Shown one piece after another: positions 26,491 to 35,035 of a stretch of DNA of 61,004 nt. The stretch lies in NCBI GenBank assembly GCA_025655455.1, contig JAHXIV010000011.1:24259-85262 (forward strand). Direction: 5' to 3'. Every line of letters starts with the position of its first letter. Positions within the stretch are counted from its first letter, which is position 1. The notes under the pieces are model-generated. The model searched no databases and was not told the DNA's origin. It saw nothing but the letters and a program-made list of their open reading frames with translations. A program made the translations under genes and the position numbers. Source of the DNA: a gamma proteobacterium symbiont of Taylorina sp. (GTDB taxonomy: Bacteria; Pseudomonadota; Gammaproteobacteria; GRL18).

Positions 26491-27000
26491 ATGAAAAAAA
26501 TCAGTAAACTGATTATAGGTTCAACGTTATTAATGGTATCAGTATCAGCATCTGCTTGGAATTTTGGCAGTGATAACAACAATGGTAGAAATAATAGTTT
26601 TTCACCATGGAATAGCAGCTGGGGGAATAGTAGCAGCCCATGGAATATGGGTAGCAATCGCCGCGGTGGAAATAGTAGCCCATGGAATTGGGGGAATGGT
26701 AATAATTCCTGGAGTTCTCCCTGGAATAATGGTCCGTGGAATGATGGTCCATGGAATAGCGGCCCGTGGAATTCCGGTAATAACTACTATAATAATCAAT
26801 ACCGTGGTAATTATAATCCTTATTATGGTGGCGGTAATCCTTATTATGGTGGTGCTAATCCTTATATGGCTCCTCCTATGCAGCCTGCACCAGCAGCACC
26901 GGATTTTCCAAGTGCTGCAGAAGCAGTAATTCCAGCAGATACAGCGCCAGTTGCTGCACCAGAAGCTCCTGCTGTGCCACCGGTAAAAATAAGTAATTAA
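26491..27000 (+). CDS. Sulfur-globule-protein-like secreted repeat protein
   Basis: A 169-residue protein with a clear signal peptide (MKKISKLIIGSTLLMVSVSASA) and a mature part made of Asn, Gly, Trp, Pro and Ser. Eight or so Pro-Trp-Asn units (SPWN, GPWNDGPWNSGPWN) are followed by Tyr-rich NPYYGGGNPYYGGANPY and an Ala/Pro-rich tail. Known sulfur globule envelope proteins are secreted, Asn/Gly-rich and repetitive like this; the assignment rests on composition and repeats, not on alignment. An ideal AGGAGG site 8 nt before the ATG and a strong terminator suggest high expression. Other repetitive envelope proteins remain possible. Frames on other strands open only because of the repeats. Confidence 0.6.
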   Translation: MKKISKLIIGSTLLMVSVSASAWNFGSDNNNGRNNSFSPWNSSWGNSSSPWNMGSNRRGGNSSPWNWGNGNNSWSSPWNNGPWNDGPWNSGPWNSGNNYYNNQYRGNYNPYYGGGNPYYGGANPYMAPPMQPAPAAPDFPSAAEAVIPADTAPVAAPEAPAVPPVKISN

Positions 27001-27017
27001 AATAGACCATAAAAAAA

Positions 27018-27040
27018 GGAGCTTAAAGCTCCCTTTTTTT
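27018..27040 (+). terminator. Rho-independent terminator after the repeat protein
   Basis: GGAGC (27018-27022), loop TTAAA, GCTCC (27028-27032), C, then seven T; an A-run on the left lengthens the stem and makes it work for both strands. Confidence 0.9.
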
Positions 27041-27073
27041 AGAAGTTCTTAAAAATTTATTTTCTAGAACCTC

Positions 27074-27172
27074 TTGAATAACAAAAAATTCTCACGAATG
27101 ATTTTAAGTCATTTTTATGTTACTCAAAATCATTCGTGCCAATTTTTTTGGCTGTGGGCACTCTTATCTTAA
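27074..27172 (+). repeat. Two-hairpin dispersed repeat with a replaced stem
   Basis: Same layout as the copies at 16716 and 60762, but the main stem is CACGAATGATTTT (27093-27105) paired perfectly with AAAATCATTCGTG (27126-27138). The A-C mismatch and AGT/ACT inner pairs follow, the loop has GTTAC (27119-27123), and a second hairpin GCCAA/TTGGC (27138-27152) comes straight after. It sits between the convergent sulfur-globule-like gene and rpoH. Confidence 0.75.
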
Positions 27173-27191
27173 GATTGAGATAACAACTAAA

Positions 27192-28046
27192 TTAAGCCGT
27201 CATGGTGGCTTTCAGTTTTTTCATGGCATTGTTTTCCAGCTGTCTAACACGTTCCGCAGAAATATCATATTTTCCGGCCAAATCCTGAAGTGTTAACTTA
27301 TCATCACTTAACCAGCGCTGCGAGACAATATCACGACTGCGATCATCAAGTGTTGCCAATGCAGTGTGTAATAACTTTGACTCAGTTTGTTTGGTTGTAG
27401 AAGTGAAGAATGAATCTTCCGGAGAAGGCTCTGCTGATTCCAGATAATTAGCCGGGATGACAGGGGTATTCTCATTGTCTTCTTCATTGTAACCATCGAA
27501 GGCATTATCCTGATAGGTTAAGCGAGCTTCCATTTGCAAGACATCTTTTTTAGTTACACCGAGTTCTTCGGCAACAGTATTGACTTCTGCATCTGAAAAC
27601 CAGCCCAGGCGTTTTTTCTTACGGCGTAAATTGAAAAATAATTTACGTTGTGCCTTGGTGGTTGCAATTTTAACGATACGCCAATTGCGTAAAATATATT
27701 CATGTATTTCGGCTTTAATCCAATGCACAGCAAAAGAAACCAGGCGAACTTTCTTTTCAGGATCAAAGCGTTTGACTGCTTTCATCAAGCCAATATTACC
27801 TTCCTGAATCAAATCACCCTGTGGTAATCCATAACCGCGGTAGCCTCTGGCAATATGAACCACAAAACGTAGGTGTGACATAATTAAACGCTGAGCCGCA
27901 TTTAAATCTGTTCCATCATGGAGTTGTTCTCCAAGAGTGGATTCTTCTTCAGCGGTGAGCATAGGGATCGAATTCACTGCGCTGATATAACTATCCAGAC
28001 TACCAGTAGGGACCGCCAATGGAATTGCTAAAGATTTTGTACTCAT
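27192..28046 (-). CDS. rpoH: RNA polymerase sigma-32 factor
   Basis: Heat-shock sigma factor directing RNA polymerase to chaperone and protease genes. With ATG 28046 it has 284 residues, the E. coli RpoH length; AAGGA lies upstream of this ATG, whereas the longer ATG at 28085 has no such support. Region 2 reads [19 protein letters not shown] and [19 protein letters not shown], the RpoH box is QRKLFFNLR, and region 4.2 ends [15 protein letters not shown]. It normally follows ftsE-ftsX directly; here five kilobases of other genes separate them. The 200-nt leader is AT-rich with no promoter chosen. Confidence 0.96.
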   Translation of the reverse strand: MSTKSLAIPLAVPTGSLDSYISAVNSIPMLTAEEESTLGEQLHDGTDLNAAQRLIMSHLRFVVHIARGYRGYGLPQGDLIQEGNIGLMKAVKRFDPEKKVRLVSFAVHWIKAEIHEYILRNWRIVKIATTKAQRKLFFNLRRKKKRLGWFSDAEVNTVAEELGVTKKDVLQMEARLTYQDNAFDGYNEEDNENTPVIPANYLESAEPSPEDSFFTSTTKQTESKLLHTALATLDDRSRDIVSQRWLSDDKLTLQDLAGKYDISAERVRQLENNAMKKLKATMTA

Positions 28047-28291
28047 ATATTTTTCCTTATTACAAACATTGTAACCCATAATCATAACACAATATTTTAT
28101 AAAGCGCCATGAACGAATAAAATCTAAACATTTAAGGCAAGTTAATTATAGCAAAAAAAAATAACCAAGTAAAGTTGTCAGGTAATATTTAATTTCAATT
28201 ATCATTACTTATTTTACATGATATTATAGTAAAATAATAATAATGTCATGTCATTTTACGCCAAATGGTTGACAATTTATACCACTGGTGT

Positions 28292-28711
28292 TTATAAGTT
28301 ATTTAAAGAGACACCATGTTGAATCAACCAGCTTTTATCTAACTGCCAAACGATTTTATGAATATCAGGATCTGACTTGACTAATTGACTTGCCAGCATT
28401 TGAACTTTGGCCATTTGCTGCTGTGCTGTCTGGTAATCTGGTGAAAGTAATGATTTTCCCTTCAGCTGTGGAAAAATAATAGCAATGACTTTTCCACAAG
28501 GTAAATCCACAGAAACAGGGCTGTTCATTATGGCAATGCCATTATTAATCTGCAACACTTTGAAAGAGTATGGAAAATTATTAACTTCTTTTACGTTTTT
28601 AAGCTGATTATTCAGATCTTGAACTTTAGGGCTTTCATAGAGAAAAATAATGACAATACTAAGACAGAATATACTTAAAACAATGGTATAGATTTTGGTG
28701 CCCTTGTCCAT
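28292..28711 (-). CDS. Unknown single-pass membrane protein
   Basis: A 139-residue protein with an N-terminal membrane segment (IYTIVLSIFCLSIVIIFLY, residues 7-25) and a ~110-residue domain that would face the periplasm. Visible patterns are INNGIAIMNSPVSVDLPCGKVIAII and HKIVWQLDKSWLIQHGV; one cysteine, no catalytic motif. No family recognised. It lies between rpoH and the large GGDEF-EAL gene, on the same strand as both but >200 nt from rpoH. Confidence 0.6.
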   Translation of the reverse strand: MDKGTKIYTIVLSIFCLSIVIIFLYESPKVQDLNNQLKNVKEVNNFPYSFKVLQINNGIAIMNSPVSVDLPCGKVIAIIFPQLKGKSLLSPDYQTAQQQMAKVQMLASQLVKSDPDIHKIVWQLDKSWLIQHGVSLNNL

Positions 28712-28864
28712 TTCTGTTTCCTTATCTAACAGGGGTCGGAGATATTGAGAATTAATCTCAGTTTATCTGTATCACATTAATTGTTATGTGAGTTATATTA
28801 CTGAAAGGAAAAGTTATTTAGGATAATATCTCATCTAGTCTGGTGTAAAATAAGGAATATGGGT

Positions 28865-29029
28865 ATGGGGAATTCACTTTGGTTTATCACGATCCTGCAG
28901 GAAAAACCCTGGCTGGGGTTTATTATTGGCCTGTGTTTTATGGCGGTCATGTTTTTATCAAAAAATCTGATAGTGTATTTATATTCTAAAAATAAAGAAA
29001 AACAAGAAAAACAAGAAAAAAAACAATAA
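28865..29029 (+). CDS. 54-residue small membrane protein
   Basis: ATG 28865 with AAGGA 8 nt upstream opens a frame of 54 codons. The peptide has a hydrophobic segment (LGFIIGLCFMAVMFLS) and a very basic/acidic tail of Lys, Glu and Gln repeats (KNKEKQEKQEKKQ). An ATG at 28859 is too close to the ribosome binding site. It converges with the GGDEF-EAL gene, 7 nt away. Expression and function unknown. Confidence 0.45.
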   Translation: MGNSLWFITILQEKPWLGFIIGLCFMAVMFLSKNLIVYLYSKNKEKQEKQEKKQ

Positions 29030-29036
29030 ATCAGTT

Positions 29037-32000
29037 TTAATCTTTTGATGCAATAATAATTAATAGTTTGTTGATCAGCTGTACAACTTCAAGATGCTGT
29101 TGCAGTAACTCAGGTAAAAGTTCCTTTGAATGTGGCTGATTTCCTGAGTTATAGTCGTCTTCAATTTGTCCGCAAATTGCGTGCACACGTTGATGCGGCA
29201 GTTCAATTTGTTGAAAGATGCTATGATGACCATAAAGTTGTTTTCCCAAACCATAATACCATTTACCAAATCGACATTGACAAAAATCCTGTATATTTTG
29301 ATGAGGCAAAGTTAAGGCTGATTCAACCGCATATACCAATGAGTGAATCCAGAAACGGTGTTCAACCATGGCTGATAAAACTGAATAGTCCATATCATTC
29401 CAATGCAGGTGGTTAATTTCCTGCATCATTGCAGCAGGCTTCCATAATGAAATCCAGTTTAATACCTCTGCTGCAGGCATTGGTTTGGCTATTGCGTAAC
29501 CTTGCAAAATATCACAGCCCAATTGTATTAATGTTATGCCATGTTCAACACTTTCTACTCCCTCTGCTACGACATTTCTTTGAAATGCTGTGGCCAGACC
29601 CAGTACACCATGAACGATGGCCAGTTCACCGGGATCCTGCAGCATATCTTTGATAAAGCTTTGATCTATTTTTAAGGTTTCGGCTGGTAAACGTTTAAGG
29701 TAAGTGAGTGACGAATAACCTGTACCAAAGTCATCCAGAGCAAAAGAGATTCCAATTTCCTGACACTGCTCCATGATCCTGGAAACATGAATGATATCAT
29801 CTAAAGCTGCTGTTTCCAGAATCTCAATTTCAAGTTGACCGGGTTTGATTCCAGAGTATTTTGATAAGGCCTGCTTTAACTTGTTAAAAAATTCTGTTTC
29901 CTGAAATTGACGACTGGCAACATTAATACTGACTGAAACTTCAATTCCCTCTGATTGCCATTGTTGTATCTGTTTTAAGGCCGTTTCAATCACCCAGTCA
30001 CCGATGCGAATAATTAAGTCATCGTTTTCGACAAGGGGTAAAAACTCGTTAGGAGGTATCATTCCTCTATCGGGATCCTGCCAGCGGATCAAAGCTTCCA
30101 TACCATAAATTTGACCTTTCCTGATATTGACTTTGGGCTGATAATATAATAAAAATTCATTATGAATCAGTGCCTTTTCAATGCGGGAAATTGTTTCATT
30201 TTTTTGACGTACCTGAGTATCTGTTTTTGGATCAAACAGGTGATAACAATTTTTTCCTATCTGTTTAGCCTGATACATTGCCTGATCGGCATGACGTAAT
30301 AGAGTATCAGCATCATTTTGATCTATTGGATAAAAAGCAATGCCAATACTCCCGGAAACACTAATGCTTTCACTGTCAATTTGAACAGGATGTGAGATTG
30401 TTATGAGCAGACGCTGAATAGTCTGCTCATAAAGGCTGATTTCCGGTGAGCCGGTCAGGAGTATTACAAACTCATCACCACCGATACGGGCAATGGTATC
30501 TTCTCCACGAAGTGATTGTTTAAGGCGATCAGCCATTTCTATGAGTAAAGAATCTCCGGCTTTATGCCCCAAAAGATCATTAACGGCTTTAAACCCATCC
30601 AGATCCAGAAAGCAGACAGCCAGTAAATTTTTGTTGCGCTGTGTCTGTAACATGAGCTGATGCATACGTTCAGTTAATAAAACCCGGTTAGGCAAGCCGG
30701 TCAGTGCATCATAGAAAGCCATTTTCTGCAGTTGTTTTTCCTGGTCTTTGAGCTGACTGATATCAGTAAATACTGCCACGTAATTGGTTACTTTTCCCTG
30801 CAGATCTTTAATGGCAGTAATCGAGAGTAATTCCGGGTATATATCGCCGTATTTATTGCGGTTCCAGATTTCACCACGCCAGTTGCCTTTATTATAAATA
30901 TTTTTCCACATGGCATGATAAAATTCCGCATCATGGCGCCCTGATTTTAATACTCTGGGATTATGACCAATTGCTTCTTCCCGGCTATAACCGGTAATAC
31001 GTGAAAATGACGGGTTAACATCTAATATCGTGCCGTCAGCATCCGTAATGGTGATACCCTCATGTGCACTATTAAAAGCGGCATCATGAAAGCGTAGGAG
31101 TCTTTCTATCCGTAATTGTGCCTGGTAGCGCTGACTCACTTCCTGATGCGCTGTCTGTAATGATTGCTGTGTACGAATAAGATGAATAAAAGTGATGGCC
31201 AGATAAAATGTGAGTAATATTCCAACGGCATAGAGTGCTATACGATATTTATCAGCACGATTCTGAGCAGCATGATAGTCATTTAAATAAAGTTGTTTAT
31301 ATTGTTGATGAAGAAGAGCGGTGGGATATGCCAGAATCTGGCGTATTTGTTTGTCCAGTATGGGGACAAATTTCTTAATAATGCGTCCATGCAGCAAAAG
31401 GTTTTCTATGCTTGTCAGGCCTTCTGCAGCGATCTCAAGTTCTATCGTTTCTTCGGCTGTCTGAATGGTTCTGTACAATGTCTGATCAGGAGACTGAACA
31501 AAAAACATAATATTTCTAATGTAAGGTGACAGCAGCCTGATCATTTCATTGTTTGCTGTAGAATTGCTTGTTATAGAACCCGTTTCTATAGAAAGAGAAT
31601 AGCTGTCTGATAATTGTTGAAAATAGGCCAGTGAATTATGCAGAAGTGCATTATTACGCTTAAAAAGATCGATACCGTCTACTTTATTCTGTACTGTCAA
31701 CTGCAGCTGCTTTGCCAGTTTAATCAGTTGAATTTGTTCTTCGTTTAATAAATACTCAGGTGTTTGCAGAATTTTTTGGCTGATTGAATCTATTTCCCTG
31801 ATAAAAAAATTCAGTGCATCATAGTTTTCTGTTAAATCTATTTTTGATGCCAGTAATTCAGCATCCAGTTTAGCCTCAGTTTCCTGATGTTTATCCAATA
31901 GGTGTAAATAGTTGATATGTTCATCTGATGTGACAAATGCTGTTTTCAGGAACAACCAGGTCAGTAATAACAAGCAACTGACAATAATGAGAATGAAGGT

Positions 32001-32078
32001 TACCAAACCTCCGGTCGAAGTCAGATTGGAATGATTATTCGTTAGTTTATCTTTCATTGCAAGGTTTGTCCCTGCCAC
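29037..32078 (-). CDS. DAHL-PAS-GGDEF-EAL-CZB c-di-GMP enzyme
   Basis: A 1013-residue membrane sensor that can make or break c-di-GMP. Order: TM1 (~26-46), periplasmic DAHL-type helical sensor (NYDALNFF, VDGIDLFKRNNALLHNSLAYF), TM2 (~277-300), PAS (~325-445, NPSFSRITGYSREEAIG), GGDEF with intact IARIGGDEFVILL, EAL with intact YGMEALIRW and DDFGTGYSSLTYLKRL, and a C-terminal CZB zinc-binding domain (HRFW, CRFGKWYYG, PHQRVH). A CZB at the end of a GGDEF-EAL protein is unusual and repeated in this window. Its start overlaps the dihaem peroxidase gene by 25 nt. Net activity cannot be predicted. Confidence 0.9.
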   Translation of the reverse strand: MAGTNLAMKDKLTNNHSNLTSTGGLVTFILIIVSCLLLLTWLFLKTAFVTSDEHINYLHLLDKHQETEAKLDAELLASKIDLTENYDALNFFIREIDSISQKILQTPEYLLNEEQIQLIKLAKQLQLTVQNKVDGIDLFKRNNALLHNSLAYFQQLSDSYSLSIETGSITSNSTANNEMIRLLSPYIRNIMFFVQSPDQTLYRTIQTAEETIELEIAAEGLTSIENLLLHGRIIKKFVPILDKQIRQILAYPTALLHQQYKQLYLNDYHAAQNRADKYRIALYAVGILLTFYLAITFIHLIRTQQSLQTAHQEVSQRYQAQLRIERLLRFHDAAFNSAHEGITITDADGTILDVNPSFSRITGYSREEAIGHNPRVLKSGRHDAEFYHAMWKNIYNKGNWRGEIWNRNKYGDIYPELLSITAIKDLQGKVTNYVAVFTDISQLKDQEKQLQKMAFYDALTGLPNRVLLTERMHQLMLQTQRNKNLLAVCFLDLDGFKAVNDLLGHKAGDSLLIEMADRLKQSLRGEDTIARIGGDEFVILLTGSPEISLYEQTIQRLLITISHPVQIDSESISVSGSIGIAFYPIDQNDADTLLRHADQAMYQAKQIGKNCYHLFDPKTDTQVRQKNETISRIEKALIHNEFLLYYQPKVNIRKGQIYGMEALIRWQDPDRGMIPPNEFLPLVENDDLIIRIGDWVIETALKQIQQWQSEGIEVSVSINVASRQFQETEFFNKLKQALSKYSGIKPGQLEIEILETAALDDIIHVSRIMEQCQEIGISFALDDFGTGYSSLTYLKRLPAETLKIDQSFIKDMLQDPGELAIVHGVLGLATAFQRNVVAEGVESVEHGITLIQLGCDILQGYAIAKPMPAAEVLNWISLWKPAAMMQEINHLHWNDMDYSVLSAMVEHRFWIHSLVYAVESALTLPHQNIQDFCQCRFGKWYYGLGKQLYGHHSIFQQIELPHQRVHAICGQIEDDYNSGNQPHSKELLPELLQQHLEVVQLINKLLIIIASKD

Positions 32079-33058
32079 TGTCCGGTCAGACTTTGCAAAA
32101 ATGATGTAATGAGCTTAATATCCTGAACGGATAATTCACGCCCTAATTGGGCTTCGCCCATTATTTTGACAGCCTCTTCAAGAGTCTTAATTGAACCATT
32201 GTGAAAATAAGGCGGGGTTACAGCCACATTGCGTAAACCTGGGACTTTAAATACATGACGATCTTCTTCTCTGCCAGTGACATTAAAACGTCCGAGATCA
32301 GCTATGGAAGACTTTTGATTAGCAAAATAATTTTTTACGCCACCAAGTTTTTGAAACATGTTCCCACCAATATTAATTCCCTGGTGGCAACTGGAGCATC
32401 CATACTCTTTAAAGCGTTGAAACCCTCCCTTTTCCTGCTCAGATAATGTTTCTTCACCACGTAGATATTGATCAAAACGAGAAGGGGTAATTAATGTACG
32501 CTCGAAAATTGCAATTGCATCGACAATGTTTTCAGGCGTGATGTCATCCTCGTAGAGTTTACTGAATAGATCTACATACTCTGTATTACGTAATTTGGTT
32601 ACCACCTCATCCCAGTTTGAACCCATCTCAACAGGGTTATGAACGGGCCCGGCAGCTTGTTCTTCCAGCGAAGCGGCACGCCCGTCCCAGAACTGTACAA
32701 AGTTAAAGCCACTATTAAAAACAGTGGGGGAATTAAATTCTCCTTTAGCTCCATTAATACCAACTGAGGTTGCCAGTCTGTCTGTGCCGCCTCTATTAAA
32801 GTCGTGGCAGGAGGCACAGGAAATAGTATTATCGTGCGATAATTTTTTTTCATTAAATAAGCGTTGACCCAGAGCGACTTTTTTACTGTCAAAAACAAGC
32901 TTGTCAGGTAGTGGCTTCATTTGCTCGTTATCAAAACGTGTGAAAATAAAAGGTTCAGTTTTTGTGGGGGAGTTTGAAACAATCGTATCTGCTGCCGATA
33001 ATATATCAGCAGTCAGAATTAAATAGCTGGAAAGAATAATTCTACTTAAATTTTTCAT
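32054..33058 (-). CDS. Dihaem cytochrome c peroxidase family protein
   Basis: Periplasmic CcpA/MauG-like dihaem protein of 334 residues. Signal peptide ends near LSAAD; haem sites are CASCH (around residue 80) in the N-terminal domain and CSSCH (~220) in the C-terminal domain. GQRLFNEKKLSHDNTISCASCH and FWDGRAASLEEQAAGPVHNPVEMG are typical. It probably reduces hydrogen peroxide with electrons from cytochrome c, but MauG-like oxidising roles cannot be excluded. The 3' end overlaps the following GGDEF-EAL gene by 25 nt, suggesting coupled expression of a peroxidase with a c-di-GMP sensor. Confidence 0.92.
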   Translation of the reverse strand: MKNLSRIILSSYLILTADILSAADTIVSNSPTKTEPFIFTRFDNEQMKPLPDKLVFDSKKVALGQRLFNEKKLSHDNTISCASCHDFNRGGTDRLATSVGINGAKGEFNSPTVFNSGFNFVQFWDGRAASLEEQAAGPVHNPVEMGSNWDEVVTKLRNTEYVDLFSKLYEDDITPENIVDAIAIFERTLITPSRFDQYLRGEETLSEQEKGGFQRFKEYGCSSCHQGINIGGNMFQKLGGVKNYFANQKSSIADLGRFNVTGREEDRHVFKVPGLRNVAVTPPYFHNGSIKTLEEAVKIMGEAQLGRELSVQDIKLITSFLQSLTGQWQGQTLQ

Positions 33059-33143
33059 TGCTCTTCACGCCCAAAGAGAGGAATGAGATCGGAATGGTTT
33101 GGAGTGAGGTATGTATTGCTACATCATTACCGAACGTCAAAAT

Positions 33144-34112
33144 TCACTTAGGCTCAATATCTTTTAGATGTTTTCCTACCGCCATTCTAGCACCTAAAAG
33201 CCCTAGAAAACAACCACTGGCAAGTAGTATCAGACTGCTGGAAATATCCATCAATCCCAGAGAAAACAAGCTGTCTCCATAAAGAGATGAGAGATTATTC
33301 AATGGATCATTAATAATAATCAATGAGCTATTGACTAACATAATGGCAATAAAACTGCCAAACAGACCATACCAGAATCCAGTATAGAGAAAAGGGCGGC
33401 GAATAAAACTATCCGTTCCACCAATTAATTTCATCACAACAATTTCATTACGACGGTTTTCAATAGCCAGTCGGATGGTATTAGCAACAATCAGTAATAC
33501 TGCCAGAGCCAGTAAGCTGGCAATAATGAGTACACCTCTTTGAGCGATGTGAATGATGGCATAAAGTCGTTTTAACCATTGTATATCTATCTGAACCAGA
33601 TCCACCTGTTTAATTTTTTTTAATTGACTGACCAGCACATCAATTTGCTCAGCTGAGTGGTGTGTTAAACTGGGATAAATGATCAATAAGTGAGGCAGAG
33701 GGTTTTTTTTCAATGCCTTTAAAGCATCACCAAAGCCTGAATTGCTTTTAAATTCCTGCAGTGCTGCTTCCCGGTTAACATGTTTGACCTGAGCGATAGC
33801 TGGAAGCATCTCTAATTTCTTTTTTAGTGTTTTGACCTGTTGTTCATTCAGATCTTTTTTCATAAATAAAGAAATTTGACTAATTGTATCAAAGTCACTG
33901 GACAGCTGCTCCGCCTGCTCAAGCACAACATATAAACCAGCTGGTAGAGCTAAAGCAATTCCCAGGGCGGCGGCTGTCATCAGGGTTGCAAAAGGAGTGT
34001 GACTCAACAAGCCTAAAGAATAAAAAAAGACCTGAAAATGACGGATAAAAAATTCTTTAAATTGTGAGAATAAATCGGGTTTTAATTGTCTGAGCTGAAC
34101 CTGATTAGTCAT
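33144..34112 (-). CDS. ftsX: Cell division protein FtsX
   Basis: Permease-like partner of FtsE; the complex activates septal peptidoglycan hydrolases through amidase activators. The 322-residue protein has one N-terminal helix near residue 45, a periplasmic loop (~75-175; KTLKKKLEMLPAIAQVKHVNREAALQEF), and three C-terminal helices with RLAIENRRNEIVVMKLIGGT, the family signature. It overlaps ftsE by 4 nt. The gene after it is the dihaem peroxidase, not rpoH as is usual. Confidence 0.95.
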   Translation of the reverse strand: MTNQVQLRQLKPDLFSQFKEFFIRHFQVFFYSLGLLSHTPFATLMTAAALGIALALPAGLYVVLEQAEQLSSDFDTISQISLFMKKDLNEQQVKTLKKKLEMLPAIAQVKHVNREAALQEFKSNSGFGDALKALKKNPLPHLLIIYPSLTHHSAEQIDVLVSQLKKIKQVDLVQIDIQWLKRLYAIIHIAQRGVLIIASLLALAVLLIVANTIRLAIENRRNEIVVMKLIGGTDSFIRRPFLYTGFWYGLFGSFIAIMLVNSSLIIINDPLNNLSSLYGDSLFSLGLMDISSSLILLASGCFLGLLGARMAVGKHLKDIEPK

Positions 34113-34783
34113 GCTGTCTGTGCTCTTGCCGTGTGACTTATTCTGCCTTGTTCAAGATGAATAATACGTTTGTCCAGCTTATTGATTAGAGGAATATCAT
34201 GAGTTGCAATAAGAACGGTGACACCAACCTGATTAAAGGCTAAAAATAATTTCATAATTTCATAAGATAAGTCAGGATCCAGATTGCCGGTTGGCTCATC
34301 AGCTAATAAAAGTGCAGGCTTATTGACGACTGCTCTGGCAATACTGACTCTCTGCTGTTCCCCGCCGGAGAGTGTCAGAGGGTATTTTTTTTCAAAGCGT
34401 AACAAGCCGACTTTATCCAGTGCTGCATGTACCCGGTTTTTTACTTCTCGTGCAGAAAAGCCGCTGATAATGAGTGGTAAGGCAACATTATCATAGACGG
34501 TGCGGTCATAAAGCAGTTGATAATCCTGAAAAATAATACCCATATTGCGGCGCATATAGGGCAGTGTATGGCGATTGATTTTATTGAGGTTTTTACCGCC
34601 GACAATCACATTGCCTGTTGATGCTCGTTCAATGAGTGCAACCAGTTTTAGTAAGGTGCTTTTGCCCGCACCGGAATGTCCGGTTAAAAAGGCCATTTCA
34701 CCCGGATTCAGGTGAAAATTCACCTGGCTCAGAGCTTCATTTGCACCTTCGTAGCGCTTACTGACCTGATCAAATAAAATCAT
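34109..34783 (-). CDS. ftsE: Cell division ATP-binding protein FtsE
   Basis: ABC-type ATPase that drives FtsX at the division site. The 224-residue protein has Walker A GHSGAGKST (35-43), Q-loop FQDYQLLYDRTVYDNVALPL, signature LSGGEQQRVSIARA, Walker B LLADEPTGNLD and the switch histidine in IATHD. AAGG 6 nt upstream supports ATG 34783. It is translationally coupled to ftsX. Upstream, a 33-codon frame overlaps its start by 3 nt where ftsY would be expected. Confidence 0.96.
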   Translation of the reverse strand: MILFDQVSKRYEGANEALSQVNFHLNPGEMAFLTGHSGAGKSTLLKLVALIERASTGNVIVGGKNLNKINRHTLPYMRRNMGIIFQDYQLLYDRTVYDNVALPLIISGFSAREVKNRVHAALDKVGLLRFEKKYPLTLSGGEQQRVSIARAVVNKPALLLADEPTGNLDPDLSYEIMKLFLAFNQVGVTVLIATHDIPLINKLDKRIIHLEQGRISHTARAQTA

Positions 34784-34881
34784 ACTAACCTTATGGCTGC
34801 TGGTATTTCAGATTCAGGCTGCTGTGTTGAATCGTCTGGTCTTTTATCTGTGTTTTTATTACGTTTTATAAAACTGGGCAT
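34780..34881 (-). pseudogene. 33-codon frame in place of ftsY, possible remnant
   Basis: ATG 34881 begins a frame reading MPSFIKRNKNTDKRPDD and ending IPAAIRLV, whose TGA overlaps the ftsE ATG (ATGA). FtsY proteins often start with a short M-x-S-F-hydrophobic-K-R stretch followed by a charged, low-complexity region, so this may be the 5' stub of a deleted ftsY. The resemblance is short and could be chance; it may also be a real leader peptide coupling ftsE translation. No GTPase domain remains. Confidence 0.35.
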
Positions 34882-34953
34882 GATGTGATAGTTGTTACAT
34901 TAAAATTAGTGAACATTAGATTAAAATAGGCTATTATCGCGCTAAACATTTTT

Positions 34954-34972
34954 GTTAGCCATAGTTGCTAAC
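34954..34972. promoter_or_regulatory. Inverted repeat upstream of M16 peptidase genes
   Basis: GTTAGC and GCTAAC flank a 7-nt centre in the ftsE/M16 divergent intergenic region, ~65 nt before the likely M16 start. It might be an operator or a small hairpin in the 5' leader. No regulator matched. Confidence 0.25.
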
Positions 34973-35035
34973 TATTATGCTAAATTTTACAACAGAAACC
35001 TACAAAAAAATAATGAATTACATGAGAATATTGCA

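Noticed and set aside
26513..26929. Open frames on both strands across the repeat-protein gene (79 and 121 codons)
   Set aside because: They are by-products of the repetitive codons of the Pro-Trp-Asn protein; neither has a ribosome binding site or a sensible composition.
28748..28795. Inverted repeat TCACAT...ATGTGA near 28770 as a CRP site
   Set aside because: The half-sites are in the reverse order for CRP and the spacing is 8 nt; it may be a chance stem in AT-rich DNA.
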